Notes under the pieces: model-generated
Database searches by the model: none
What the model saw: only the letters and a program-made list of their open reading frames with translations
Told to the model about the DNA's origin: nothing
Position numbers and translations under genes: made by a program
Source of the DNA: Sporosarcina pasteurii
GTDB lineage: Bacteria > Bacillota > Bacilli > Bacillales_A > Planococcaceae
Length of the DNA: 64,000 bases
Reading direction: 5' to 3'
Assembly: GCF_041295575.1 (NCBI RefSeq)
Contig: NZ_CP160452.1
Span: forward strand, 1,116,001 to 1,180,000
Part shown: positions 28,276 to 37,443 of the stretch, piece by piece
Numbering within the stretch: position 1 is the first letter of the stretch
Layout of the letters: each line of letters begins with the position of its first letter

Positions 28276-28384
28276 TGTTAGAGAGGAATGTCTATAAACG
28301 TTGTTACAATCAACTTAACTTCATAGGTGTATGCAATTGTAGTTTGTTGTCTGAATAGTTTTTCGCACAGGTACCTTTCACTGA
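28276..28384 (-). repeat. Dispersed repeat R1, copy B
   Basis: The most complete copy. Read on the minus strand: AGTGAAAGGTACCTGTGCG, AAAAACTATTCAGACAAC, AAACTACAATTGCATAC, then a tail with TGTAACAACGTTTATAGA and CATTCCTCTCTA. The tail matches 42624-42695 and the head matches 3036-3090 and 45308-45340. Its head end is joined directly to a copied piece of the SDR gene. Confidence 0.75.
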
Positions 28385-28388
28385 TCAT

Positions 28389-28497
28389 GCGATTGAAGAA
28401 TACGGCACAATCGATGTATTGTATAACGGCGCTGGTATTCATGATGCTTATAGAAACGTCCTTAAAACGGACGAGGAAGAATTTGATAAATTAATGA
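28389..28497 (+). pseudogene. Duplicated fragment of the SDR gene
   Basis: 109 bp matching 23270-23378 of the SDR gene with about four differences, same reading direction. It starts exactly at GCGATTGAAG next to repeat R1 and ends at TTAATG. It has no start signal and is joined on the right to a terminator-like hairpin. Non-functional as a gene. Confidence 0.9.
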
Positions 28498-28500
28498 GTA

Positions 28501-28532
28501 GGCCAATCAAATTTATCTTTGATTGGTCTACT
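28501..28532. terminator. Terminator-like hairpin following the SDR fragment
   Basis: Stem AGGCCAATCAAA / TTTGATTGGTCT with a short loop, closely resembling the hairpin at 1516-1545. On the minus strand it ends in the T-poor SDR fragment. Confidence 0.5.
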
Positions 28533-28627
28533 TTACTAGCTGTACACTTGAATTCTCATCTAAAATTGTAGATACTTGAGTGATGTATGGCGTTTCAGAA
28601 GTAAATGAGAAGTTTGGAGTGTACATT

Positions 28628-29488
28628 TTGAACAACATCGTAAAAGGAATTTTATTCATGCTTATTTCATCTGTCGGATTTGCGGTTATGACGTTATTTG
28701 TAAAATTATCAGGCGATCTGCCATCTGTACAAAAAACATTTTTCCGAAATCTGGTTTCTGTAGTCATTGCATTTGTGCTTGTTATTTATAATAAGGAAAG
28801 CTTATTTGGTAAACGGGAAAACCAGCTTGTTTTGATAAGTCGTTCAATTTTTGGAACGTTGGGCATCATATTTCTATTTTATGCAATCGATCACCTGGTT
28901 TTATCAGATGCGGATATGTTAAATAAAATGAGTCCGTTTTTAGTCATTATATTTTCAGCACTCTTTTTAAAAGAAAAAGTGTTGCCATTCCAAATGGTAA
29001 CGATTGTGATGGCGTTTATCGGGATGCTCTTTATCGTCAAGCCTTCTTTTTCAGTGGATTTCATTCCTTATCTCGTTGGCGTATTGTCGGCTATATTTGC
29101 AGCGGCTGCGTACACGTTTTTGAGAGTGTTAGGAAATCGAGAAAAATTTTATACGGTTGTCTTTTATTTTTCCTTCTTTTCAACAGTCGTTCTATTACCG
29201 TTTTTAATATGGATTTATGAACCAATGACGGGGAAACAGTTCCTGTATTTATTGCTTGCTGGTTTATTTGCGACGGTTGGTCAGTTTGGGATTACGTTAG
29301 CATACAAATATGCAGCGGCACGTGATATATCCATATTTACATATTCGACAGTTGTTTTTACGACGATATTTAGTTTTACGTTTTTTGGGGAAGGGCCGGA
29401 TCTGTACAGTTTAATTGGGTACGTTATTATTTTAAGTGCAATGATATTCATGTTCTTCAGAGGCAGAAAGTCAGCACCTCCAGTATGA
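28628..29488 (+). CDS. EamA/DMT family permease
   Basis: 286 residues with ten membrane helices in two EamA halves: 'MLISSVGFAVMTLFVKLSGDLPSVQKTFFRN' in the first and 'FATVGQFGITLAYKYAAARDISIFTYSTVVF' in the second. It exports or imports small metabolites; the substrate is unknown. I place the start at the TTG with GGAG 8 nt upstream; in-frame ATGs at 28580 and 28583 would add 15-16 hydrophilic residues and have weaker sites. Monocistronic. Confidence 0.85.
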   Translation: MNNIVKGILFMLISSVGFAVMTLFVKLSGDLPSVQKTFFRNLVSVVIAFVLVIYNKESLFGKRENQLVLISRSIFGTLGIIFLFYAIDHLVLSDADMLNKMSPFLVIIFSALFLKEKVLPFQMVTIVMAFIGMLFIVKPSFSVDFIPYLVGVLSAIFAAAAYTFLRVLGNREKFYTVVFYFSFFSTVVLLPFLIWIYEPMTGKQFLYLLLAGLFATVGQFGITLAYKYAAARDISIFTYSTVVFTTIFSFTFFGEGPDLYSLIGYVIILSAMIFMFFRGRKSAPPV

Positions 29489-29703
29489 GAGTTGAAAAAT
29501 ACACATACACGATTAGTTAAGGTTTTTATTAAAATATAAGGAAGTTCAGTTCTAATAACCATGATTATTCGTTGTTCTGTATAAGGATTAGAGAGGGCTG
29601 TTTATTCACTATGTTTGAAATTCCATAAAATTAGGGTATGTATTTATGGTAAACAGAAAACAATAATAGAAACACGTGAATGGGATAGAAGGAGAACAAA
29701 TGA

Positions 29704-30657
29704 ATGGCATATATTTTATTAATTTTAGGATTTGCATTGTTAATAAAAGGCGCTGATTTTTTTGTTGACGGTTCTTCCAATATCGCGAGGCTACTTCAAG
29801 TCCCGCCGATTTTAATTGGTTTAACGATTGTAGCTTTTGGAACGAGTGCTCCGGAAGCGACCGTCAGTATTATTGCGGCACTGGAAGGCAATGCAGATGT
29901 TGCAGTGGGAAACGTAGTTGGTAGTAATATACTCAATAGCACGCTTGTTGTAGGAGTGGCGGCTTTTTTATATCCTTTAAAGGTTGAAAGTGAGATGATC
30001 AGGAAAGAAATCCCATTTACCTTACTTGCCGGTGTGGCATTGCTCATTCTTATGAGTGACATTGCATTACAGGGATTCAGCGGCAATATGATTACACGCG
30101 GTGATGGATTTATCTTCCTGTTATTCCTGTCAATTTTCATGTATTACGTTATTGCAATCGGCCTGAGAAGCCGAAAGAATGCAGCGAACGAACCAACGCC
30201 TCAGAATATCAGTTGGGGTAAAAACTTATTCATTACCATATTAGGTCTGGCGGCAATAATATTTGGAGGGGATTTGGTAGTAGGTAATGGTACAAAAATT
30301 GCCTACTCCCTTGGCATGAGTGAAACATTGGTGGGACTCACGGTCATTGCAATAGGAACATCTCTTCCTGAGCTTGTCACGTCTATTTCAGCGGCATTGA
30401 AAAAAGAAAGTGAAATTGCGCTAGGGAATATTGTAGGGAGTAATATTTTCAATATTTTATTTGTACTTGGTGCCTCGGCTGCAATTTCTCCATTACCAGT
30501 GAACGATAAAGTATTTACGGATGTCGTGTTAATGATCGTGTTGACTGTCTTACTATTTATTTTTTCAAGGACCAACTTCAAAGTTGGAAAGCGTGAAGGA
30601 TTGGCACTTGCCGCCGCTTACATTATTTATTTAGTATATATTATAGTACGGAATTAA
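29704..30657 (+). CDS. Calcium/sodium antiporter (CaCA family, YrbG-like)
   Basis: 317 residues with ten membrane helices and the two inverted alpha repeats of cation/calcium exchangers: 'GLTIVAFGTSAPEATVS…GNVVGSNI' and 'GLTVIAIGTSLPELVTS…GNIVGSNIFN', each carrying the ion-binding Glu. It exchanges calcium for sodium across the membrane. AAGGAG precedes the ATG. Confidence 0.92.
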   Translation: MAYILLILGFALLIKGADFFVDGSSNIARLLQVPPILIGLTIVAFGTSAPEATVSIIAALEGNADVAVGNVVGSNILNSTLVVGVAAFLYPLKVESEMIRKEIPFTLLAGVALLILMSDIALQGFSGNMITRGDGFIFLLFLSIFMYYVIAIGLRSRKNAANEPTPQNISWGKNLFITILGLAAIIFGGDLVVGNGTKIAYSLGMSETLVGLTVIAIGTSLPELVTSISAALKKESEIALGNIVGSNIFNILFVLGASAAISPLPVNDKVFTDVVLMIVLTVLLFIFSRTNFKVGKREGLALAAAYIIYLVYIIVRN

Positions 30658-30747
30658 CGGCGTCGCGATATGGCGCAGAAGATTAGATGGAATTTAATTT
30701 TGATGTTTATTCGGAAATTAGGCCACGCGCCTACTCTTCACTAGAAT

Positions 30748-30841
30748 AGAACCTCCTTCAAACTTACGAAGGAGGTTTATTTGCATTTAATTCTTAAAGT
30801 ATGAATTGAAAGAATATGCGTTGAATTCTATTAACATATGT
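30748..30841 (+). repeat. Repeat R3 copy 1: terminator hairpin plus conserved downstream tract
   Basis: Hairpin AACCTCCTTC / GAAGGAGGTT (30750-30777), which ends the antiporter transcript, then TTTGCATTT, TAAAGTAT, and GAAAGAATATGCG followed by TTGAATTCTA. The same order of blocks occurs at 39866-39984 after a longer hairpin. Confidence 0.65.
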
Positions 30842-30922
30842 GTTAAATTAAGGTACATTATGAAGTATTGGCTTCATTCGTAGTGATAAAAGATTTTGAA
30901 ACTTCATTGGGAGCGAAAGTGA

Positions 30923-31783
30923 TTGGAATTTAAAGAATTAATTCATGAACATTATAACCAACTGTCAGTTAGTCAGAAAAAAGTTGCGTTATACGTCATG
31001 GATCATCCAAAGATTGTTGCCATGTCCCCGGCTCAAGTAGTTGGGGAAACAATGGGGGTCAGTGAAACGACGGTGATCCGCTTCTGCCATAGCTTGGGAT
31101 TTTCAGGATATGCTAAATTGCAAAAAGCAATCCGAGAACAATTGCTATTTCATGAAAGCAGTTTAACAACTTATCAGCAAGCCAAGGTCGAACTCGAACA
31201 AGCACCCCATTTTTTTGAGCAAGTGATGACGCAAGATTTAGAGAAAATTATGGAGACGATGAAACAAATTAATGAAGCCGATTATGAAGCGGCTATCCAG
31301 CAACTAGCCAAAGCAGAAACAATTTATGTGCTTGGCCTTCGTTCGTCGCATATCGCGGCAAATTGGCTTTCCTATGCGATTGGATTGGTGAGGGATGATG
31401 TTCAATTAATACGACCTGAAACGGAGGATGTTATTCAAACGCTTCGTCAAATGAATCGTAATTCCGTCGTCATCGTGATTTCGTTTCACCGTTATTTAAA
31501 GCAAACCATTCAAATTACACAGTTGGCTCATGAACAAGAGGCTTTCATTATTGGCATTACTGATTCATTGCTGGCGCCAATCAGTCAATATAGTCATTTG
31601 TTATTTCCAATTCATTCGCCAAATCAATCAACACTGGATGCGACGGCTTCACTATTTTCATTTATGAATGCTATTGTAGCCGGATTGTCGGTGAATGACA
31701 AGGATCGTTTTGAAGAAAGACAGAATCAGTATCGAGCGATTGCAAGTGATTTCTTATTCGTAGAGGGAGTAGATGAACAATGA
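30923..31783 (+). CDS. MurR/RpiR family transcriptional regulator
   Basis: 286 residues. N-terminal RpiR helix-turn-helix (residues 1-75: 'SQKKVALYVMDHP…MGVSETTVIRFCHSLGFSGYAKLQ') and a C-terminal SIS domain (about 115-260: 'AETIYVLGLRSSHIAANWLSYAIG') that binds a phosphosugar-like or related effector. TTG start with GGGAG 9 nt upstream. It is the first gene of a coupled operon (stop overlaps next ATG), so it probably controls the D-amino-acid genes that follow. Confidence 0.9.
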   Translation: MEFKELIHEHYNQLSVSQKKVALYVMDHPKIVAMSPAQVVGETMGVSETTVIRFCHSLGFSGYAKLQKAIREQLLFHESSLTTYQQAKVELEQAPHFFEQVMTQDLEKIMETMKQINEADYEAAIQQLAKAETIYVLGLRSSHIAANWLSYAIGLVRDDVQLIRPETEDVIQTLRQMNRNSVVIVISFHRYLKQTIQITQLAHEQEAFIIGITDSLLAPISQYSHLLFPIHSPNQSTLDATASLFSFMNAIVAGLSVNDKDRFEERQNQYRAIASDFLFVEGVDEQ

Positions 31784-32910
31784 AAGCAGTACTAAAGGAG
31801 ATTAAGCCTATTGTGGATGAAGTATTTCACCATTTGCATACGCATCCCGAAATTAGTTGGCAAGAGGTGGAGACGACTAGATACATACAACAATTGCTAG
31901 AAAATGAAGGGTTTCAAGTGTCGACATTTGAGGATTCGACGGGGCTCGTTGTGACGATGGGAACGGGAGACACTTGCGTCGGGATACGTACAGACATTGA
32001 TGCGTTGTGGCAAGAAGTGGATGGCGTTTATCAAGCGAACCATTCATGTGGACATGATGCGCATATGGCCATGGTCGTTGGCGCGTTACTCGTTTTGAAG
32101 AAGTTGGGCATTCCTGAAACGGGACGCTTAAAAGCTATTTTCCAACCAGCTGAGGAAAAGGGGACGGGCGCATTGGCATTCGTGGAAAAGGGAGTTGTTG
32201 ATGATGTTGATTTCTTGTATGGCGTACATCTTCGTCCGATTCAGGAAATCGGTCATGGGTACTCAGCACCTGCGATTTTACACGGTTCTGCAAAGATGCT
32301 AACGGGTGCAATCATTGGAACGGATACACATGGCGCGCGGCCGCATCTTGGACAGAATTCGATAGAAGTCATGGCCCAACTCGTCCATGCCATTCAATCA
32401 ATCCATGTCGATCCGATGGTGCCGCACTCTGCGAAAATGACAATGTTCCAAGCGGGTGGGGAATCTGCAAATATTATTCCTGGAAATGCCGTTTTCAGTT
32501 TAGATATTCGGGCCCAAACAAATCAGGTCATGGATAAATTAATAAGCGAAGTAGATAAAGCCATTTCGTCTGTTGCCAATATGTTTGATGTCTCGATCAC
32601 CTATGATATAAGTGCTGAAATTGCGGCTGCTGAAGTGGATGAAACTGCTGTCGAAATCATGTCGCAAGCCATTATCGAAACGGTGGGTGAACAATTTTTA
32701 GTCCCACCAATCGTTACGCCGGGCGGAGAGGATTTCCATTATTACACATTGAAAAGACCAACTGTTAAGGCAACAATGCTCGGCTTAGGTTGTGATTTAT
32801 CACCGGGACTTCATCATCCAAAAATGACATTCAATCACGACAGTATACATACTGGAATCGAAATACTCGCTCGAACAGTTAGCCAGACTTTTGAACGACT
32901 AGAGGAGTGA
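31780..32910 (+). CDS. M20 family amidohydrolase (probable N-acyl/N-succinyl amino acid deacylase)
   Basis: 376 residues, M20D-type metallohydrolase with a catalytic domain split by a dimerisation domain. Di-metal motifs are 'NHSCGHDAHMAMVVGA' near residue 85, 'QPAEEKGTGA' near 125, 'LRPIQEIGHG', and a C-terminal 'TPGGEDFHYY'. In the matching Geobacillus operon this member is the L-desuccinylase that frees the L-amino acid. Coupled to the regulator by ATGA and one base from the next gene. Confidence 0.87.
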   Translation: MKAVLKEIKPIVDEVFHHLHTHPEISWQEVETTRYIQQLLENEGFQVSTFEDSTGLVVTMGTGDTCVGIRTDIDALWQEVDGVYQANHSCGHDAHMAMVVGALLVLKKLGIPETGRLKAIFQPAEEKGTGALAFVEKGVVDDVDFLYGVHLRPIQEIGHGYSAPAILHGSAKMLTGAIIGTDTHGARPHLGQNSIEVMAQLVHAIQSIHVDPMVPHSAKMTMFQAGGESANIIPGNAVFSLDIRAQTNQVMDKLISEVDKAISSVANMFDVSITYDISAEIAAAEVDETAVEIMSQAIIETVGEQFLVPPIVTPGGEDFHYYTLKRPTVKATMLGLGCDLSPGLHHPKMTFNHDSIHTGIEILARTVSQTFERLEE

Positions 32911-32911
32911 A

Positions 32912-33742
32912 ATGATGACGAAGAATTTATCGATACGGAAACTAGAATCGATTGAAGATATCCGCCTGATCCAATCCATGCAGGAGGAGGTTTGGGGGCC
33001 GCCCGCGATTCCAACCCACCAAACGTATACAGCTTCGAAAAATGGCGGGCTAGTGTTAGGGGCCTTTATGGATGACGAGATTATTGGATTCTCCTATAGC
33101 TTCCCGGGGTTTGCCGATGGAAAGACTTATTTATGTTCGCATATGCTCGGCATTCACCCAACTCATCGAGGAAAGGGAATTGGCAAGCTGCTGAAGGATG
33201 AACAACGTAAAATTGCAATAGAAATGGGATATGACCTGATTACGTGGACATTCGATCCATTGGAAAGTCGAAATGCGTATTTAAATTTGCAAAAACTATT
33301 TGGTATGAGTCAAGTCTATTTGGAAAATTGTTATGGTGAAATGCAAGATGGGCTAAACAAGGGACTGCCTTCGGACCGGCTTCAAGTCGAGTGGTGGATC
33401 TCAAGTAAACGGGTTCAGGAAAACTGGATGCCCGAAAATATTACGTATGAGAGGCCGTTGACAGTAGGCCAATCCGAAAAAGGAAATCCAAAGATTGAAG
33501 GGGATTTCAAGAAAGTTCCTGCAAACGGCTACGGCATTGAAATTCCGGTACCATCGGATATTCAATCGATTAAAACGAATGAGCCCGAACTCGCCCTCAA
33601 TTGGCGAATGAAAATTAGAGCAGCGCTTCAAAGGTTATTTAGTGCTGGCTATGCTGTAATTGGATTGAAAAAGTCAGACGATGGTGTCCATTATTACCAA
33701 TTGGTTAAAAGAAACACAATTCCACTAACTACTAAACGATGA
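32912..33742 (+). CDS. GNAT-superfamily N-acyltransferase (probable D-amino acid N-succinyltransferase)
   Basis: 276 residues. An N-terminal GNAT fold with the CoA loop 'LGIHPTHRGKGIGKLLKDEQR' near residues 80-100, then a ~120-residue C-terminal extension typical of COG3375-type predicted acetyltransferases. In the Geobacillus kaustophilus pathway this kind of protein adds a succinyl group to D-amino acids. It sits between the deacylase and the racemase, exactly as that pathway needs. Activity is inferred from context. Confidence 0.83.
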   Translation: MMTKNLSIRKLESIEDIRLIQSMQEEVWGPPAIPTHQTYTASKNGGLVLGAFMDDEIIGFSYSFPGFADGKTYLCSHMLGIHPTHRGKGIGKLLKDEQRKIAIEMGYDLITWTFDPLESRNAYLNLQKLFGMSQVYLENCYGEMQDGLNKGLPSDRLQVEWWISSKRVQENWMPENITYERPLTVGQSEKGNPKIEGDFKKVPANGYGIEIPVPSDIQSIKTNEPELALNWRMKIRAALQRLFSAGYAVIGLKKSDDGVHYYQLVKRNTIPLTTKR

Positions 33743-33753
33743 GGAGAATTTGA

Positions 33754-34866
33754 ATGATTATTAAAGAAGTTACAATCCGTAAAATGAAGATGTCATTAAA
33801 AGATCCATTTACAACAAGCTTTGGCACGTTCCGAGATAAAGACTTTTTATTGCTCGAAGCAAAAGATGAGCTTGGCAATACCGGGTGGGGGGAGTCGGTC
33901 GCCTTTCATTCGCCGTGGTATAGCGAAGAAACGCTAGAAACAAATTTACATATGATTAAAGACTTTCTACTCCCATTAGTACTAGGTAAAGAAATCGGTC
34001 ATCCCGATGAAGTGAATGAACTATTTTCTGCAATCCGTAGAAATAATATGGCGAAGTCAACGGTTGAAGGAGCGATTTGGGACCTTTACGCAAAGCGAAA
34101 TAAACTGACGTTAGCCGAAGCATTAGGTGGAGAACAAGAGAAGATTGAAGTGGGCATCAGTATCGGGATCGATGAAGATATGAATCGTTTAGTCGAAACG
34201 GTTGGTGGTTTTATTGAAGAAGGCTATAAACGGATCAAAGTGAAAATTAAGCCTGGTTTTGATGTTGAAGTGATGCGCGAGCTTCGAAGAAATTTTCCGG
34301 ATGTTCCAATGATGGCGGACGCGAATTCAGCGTATACGCTTGAAGATGTTGACCTGCTGAAGCAACTAGATGAATTTAATTTAACAATGATTGAACAGCC
34401 TCTTGCTTCTGATGATATTATTGACCACGCGACTTTGCAAAAACAATTGGAAACACCAATCTGTTTAGATGAAAGTATTCATTCATTAGAGGATACGCGA
34501 AAAGCAATCGAACTTGGAAGTACAAAAATCATTAATATTAAAATTGGGCGTGTCGGTGGATTGACGGAATCGAAAAAAATTCATGATTACTGCATGGAAC
34601 GTGGCATTCCGGTTTGGTGTGGCGGCATGCTTGAGTCGGGAATTGGACGCGCGCATAATGTAGCGCTGACAACACTTCCGAATTTTATCTTACCGGGTGA
34701 CACAGCGGGTTCATCGCGTTACTGGGAACAAGATATCATTTCTCCGGAAGTTGTCGTAGAAGATGGCTATATTACAGTACCAACTGGATACGGAATTGGA
34801 TACGAGCCGGATTTTGAAGCAATGGATCAATTTACTGTAGAGAAAATGCATTTTAAAGCAGAGTAA
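33754..34866 (+). CDS. menC: Enolase-superfamily OSBS/N-succinylamino acid racemase
   Basis: 370 residues of the muconate-lactonising subgroup. The catalytic lysine pair is K162 and K164 ('IKVKIK'), metal ligands are D189 ('MADAN'), E214 ('IEQPL') and D239 ('CLDES'), and the opposing base is K263 ('NIKIGRVGG'). Sequence alone cannot separate o-succinylbenzoate synthase (menaquinone pathway) from N-succinylamino acid racemase; many such enzymes do both. No men genes are near, while a deacylase and an acyltransferase are, so I favour the racemase role. menC is the family name. GATGAGGAG precedes the ATG. Confidence 0.85.
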   Translation: MIIKEVTIRKMKMSLKDPFTTSFGTFRDKDFLLLEAKDELGNTGWGESVAFHSPWYSEETLETNLHMIKDFLLPLVLGKEIGHPDEVNELFSAIRRNNMAKSTVEGAIWDLYAKRNKLTLAEALGGEQEKIEVGISIGIDEDMNRLVETVGGFIEEGYKRIKVKIKPGFDVEVMRELRRNFPDVPMMADANSAYTLEDVDLLKQLDEFNLTMIEQPLASDDIIDHATLQKQLETPICLDESIHSLEDTRKAIELGSTKIINIKIGRVGGLTESKKIHDYCMERGIPVWCGGMLESGIGRAHNVALTTLPNFILPGDTAGSSRYWEQDIISPEVVVEDGYITVPTGYGIGYEPDFEAMDQFTVEKMHFKAE

Positions 34867-34955
34867 GTGGTAGGGGTGAAAGTTTACACCCTTTACACCT
34901 TAAATGTTCAGAAAAAACAAACAACTGGGCATTGCATAATTAAAGGGGAAATTTT

Positions 34956-36014
34956 ATGAAGAAAAGTGTTCAAATGGGCGGGGCATTTATCGGCGTGATC
35001 GTTGGCGCGGGCTTTGCATCTGGTCAAGAAATTTTACAGTTTTTCAGTAGTTTTGGGTTAATTGGCATTGTAGGTGCGCTTGTTGCAACTGGCTTATTTG
35101 CTTTCATCGGGATGAACTTGACGCAGCTTGGCAGTCGCCTGCAGACGACATCCCACCAAAGTGTGATTTACCATATTTGTGGGCGTTATTTAGGTGTACT
35201 TGTTGACTTTGTCATTACATTCTTTTTGTTTGGCGTTACGGTCGTTATGTTTTCCGGGGCAGGCGCCATTTTTGAACAGCAGTTTGGCTTGCCCGCTTAC
35301 CTTGGAAGTATCATCATGGCGGTATTGACAATTATCACCGTAACCTTGAGTGTGCAAAAAGTGATTCAACTCATTAGTGCATTCACACCGTTTCTATTAG
35401 TATTAGTGATTATCATTGTCGTTTATTCTCTAGTTAATTTTGACTATTCTACTGCAAGTATTCAAGCAGCTGTTACGAATAAAAATCAAGGGGCCTCCAA
35501 TTGGTTATTAGGTGCATTTTTGTATGTATCTTATAATATTGCGGCTGGCGCTGCGATGCTTACCGTCATGGGCGGCACAGTGAAAGATGAAAAAGTAGCC
35601 GCATGGGGTGGAATTATCGGAGGACTTGGCCTGGGTCTTCTCATCCTTCTCATACATATCTCCATGCTGACACAGTTAAAAGAAATTTCAGAAGTGCCAA
35701 TGCCGATGCTATTTTTGGCAAACAATATGAGTCCAGCGGTTGGCGCAATCATGTCGATTGTTTTACTTGGAATGATTTACAACACAGCAGTCGGAATGTT
35801 GTACGCATTTACGGCGCGCTTTATTCAACCAGGAACAAAAAGATTTAGAGGTTCTGTCGTTGGGTTCGGATTAGCCGCATACGGGGCAAGTTTTATTGGA
35901 TTCATTACGCTCGTTGGAACTGTTTATCCCGCGATGGGCTACCTAGGTTTTACATTAATCGCCGCGATTATTTTCGCATGGATTATGAAGAAAAGAGCGC
36001 CGGTTAAAGTTTGA
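34956..36014 (+). CDS. YkvI family membrane protein (APC-like permease)
   Basis: 352 residues with about ten membrane helices, starting 'GGAFIGVIVGAGFASGQEILQFF' with the broken first helix typical of APC-fold transporters. It matches the YkvI family of Firmicutes. It follows the racemase by 89 bp with no terminator, so it may import D-amino acids or an acylated form for the operon. Its last ~60 bp are duplicated at 45342-45407. Confidence 0.85.
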   Translation: MKKSVQMGGAFIGVIVGAGFASGQEILQFFSSFGLIGIVGALVATGLFAFIGMNLTQLGSRLQTTSHQSVIYHICGRYLGVLVDFVITFFLFGVTVVMFSGAGAIFEQQFGLPAYLGSIIMAVLTIITVTLSVQKVIQLISAFTPFLLVLVIIIVVYSLVNFDYSTASIQAAVTNKNQGASNWLLGAFLYVSYNIAAGAAMLTVMGGTVKDEKVAAWGGIIGGLGLGLLILLIHISMLTQLKEISEVPMPMLFLANNMSPAVGAIMSIVLLGMIYNTAVGMLYAFTARFIQPGTKRFRGSVVGFGLAAYGASFIGFITLVGTVYPAMGYLGFTLIAAIIFAWIMKKRAPVKV

Positions 36015-36860
36015 ATATAGATTTTTTGGTACCAGTTTCCAATACAATTTCTAATTGTTCGGAACCTGGTACCTTTTACTATGAACAATTCAGTATTTAA
36101 TAGCATTCGTTATAAGATAATCGTGAACACGCAATATGGTATTAGTCACAAAACCTTCATCGTAAATGTAAATAGTTCGAAAGTCGTTAATTTTACAATT
36201 ACTGTTGACATCCATTTCAGACAATTCTATTATGAAAACAGTGCTTCCAACGCACAGAAAGTTCAAATTATTTATATATCTTTTTGCAAGAATAACCCAT
36301 TTTTCACTAGATTTTAAAATAGTTGAGTGGGTGGATGAAATAGTATGTTAGTGAATATAAGATTTAGAAAGTGTCTTTCATATTCAGCGAATAATTGTTT
36401 GAAAAAAGCTGTTTCTTCAATGAACAAAAGGAACCCTAACACACGAATTCCTTTTGCAAGGCGCTAATTTTTGCTCTTCATACTGCAAGGCAGAAAACAG
36501 CCCAATGATGATGTCGCCAGCAATTCCTAAGCGGGCGATAATCAAAAGTCACCAATTACCCTTGTTATATCCACTTTATAATTCTTCATGAGGACTTATC
36601 GGGAATGTAAAAACAATCCTTGATCAGCCACCCTCTCTAAAATTCTCTTATCTTGATACGATTAACATCGTACTGCGGGAACGATCTTTTCACATGAATA
36701 AATTCTCAAGTTTCATAGGATCAACAATGGTTATTCAATTGTTTAGAAGGTGTAAATAATTCCTGCTAATATGTGGGTGAAAAGCACTGAAGTCAAACTT
36801 CATCAAAAAAACGCCAAGGTGAAACATTCGTAATGGTGGTCGGACTTGGAGGTGAATGTT
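36015..36860. other. 850-bp intergenic region before ectA
   Basis: Contains the terminator at 36028-36077 and otherwise no supported gene. A 78-codon frame at 36081 lacks a ribosome binding site and looks random. Near 36770-36800 there are an extended -10-like TGCTAATAT and a GAAGTCAAACTTC hairpin that could belong to the ectA promoter region, but no confident -35 was found. Minus-strand 36440-36550 shows a stop-free stretch that may be an unrecognised coding remnant. Confidence 0.35.
36028..36077 (+). terminator. Terminator of the racemase operon, hairpin family R2 copy 2
   Basis: Stem GGTACCAGTTTCC / GGAACCTGGTACC (one G-T pair) with an inner ACAATT/AATTGT pairing, followed by TTTT. Arm sequences match the hairpin at 9126-9170. 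Confidence 0.8.
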
Positions 36861-37394
36861 TTGGTAATAAGTAAGCAGGGATCAACAGCAGTCGCTGAGC
36901 AAGAAGAGACCCTGGTCTTCAGAGTACCAACGGAAGATGACGGCAAAGCAATATGGAAACTGATTAAAGAAACCGGTGTACTCGATTTAAACTCTTCGTA
37001 TAGTTATTTAATGTGGGCGAAGTTTTTTGACCAAACCAGTGTAGTTGTTGAAACAAACGAACAAATTGTCGGTTTTATATCGGGCTTCATACAACCGAAT
37101 ACGCCAGATACGCTTTTTATTTGGCAAGTTGCAGTCGATGAAACCCAGCGACAGAAAGGGCTTGCTTCAAGGATGTTGCAAGCGATTTTGCATCGCTATG
37201 CATGTCGGAATATTCGGTATTTGGAGGCGACTGTAGGGACTTCAAACGAAGCATCCGAAGCCTTATTTCAAAAGTTATCAAGAGACTTGAAGACGGCGTA
37301 CCATGTGACAGAATTTTTTACTGAAGACCAGTTTCCAGGAAAGGGACACGAAGACGAACGGTTATTCAAAATCGGCCCCTTTCAGCAAGTATGA
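36861..37394 (+). CDS. ectA: L-2,4-diaminobutyrate acetyltransferase
   Basis: 177 residues, GNAT-fold enzyme of ectoine synthesis that acetylates L-2,4-diaminobutyrate using acetyl-CoA. Seen are '[32 protein letters not shown]', and the CoA-binding '[21 protein letters not shown]'; '[20 protein letters not shown]' is diagnostic of EctA. The start is the TTG at 36861 with GGAGG 8 nt upstream; a TTG 15 bases earlier lies before that site. First gene of ectABC. Confidence 0.92.
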   Translation: MVISKQGSTAVAEQEETLVFRVPTEDDGKAIWKLIKETGVLDLNSSYSYLMWAKFFDQTSVVVETNEQIVGFISGFIQPNTPDTLFIWQVAVDETQRQKGLASRMLQAILHRYACRNIRYLEATVGTSNEASEALFQKLSRDLKTAYHVTEFFTEDQFPGKGHEDERLFKIGPFQQV

Positions 37395-37443
37395 AAATGA
37401 GAACAAAATAATTGAACGTAAAAAGTGGAGGAATGTCAAACCA

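Noticed and set aside
36081-36317. 78-codon frame in the region before ectA
   Set aside because: No ribosome binding site in front and composition like random AT-rich DNA; no family resemblance.
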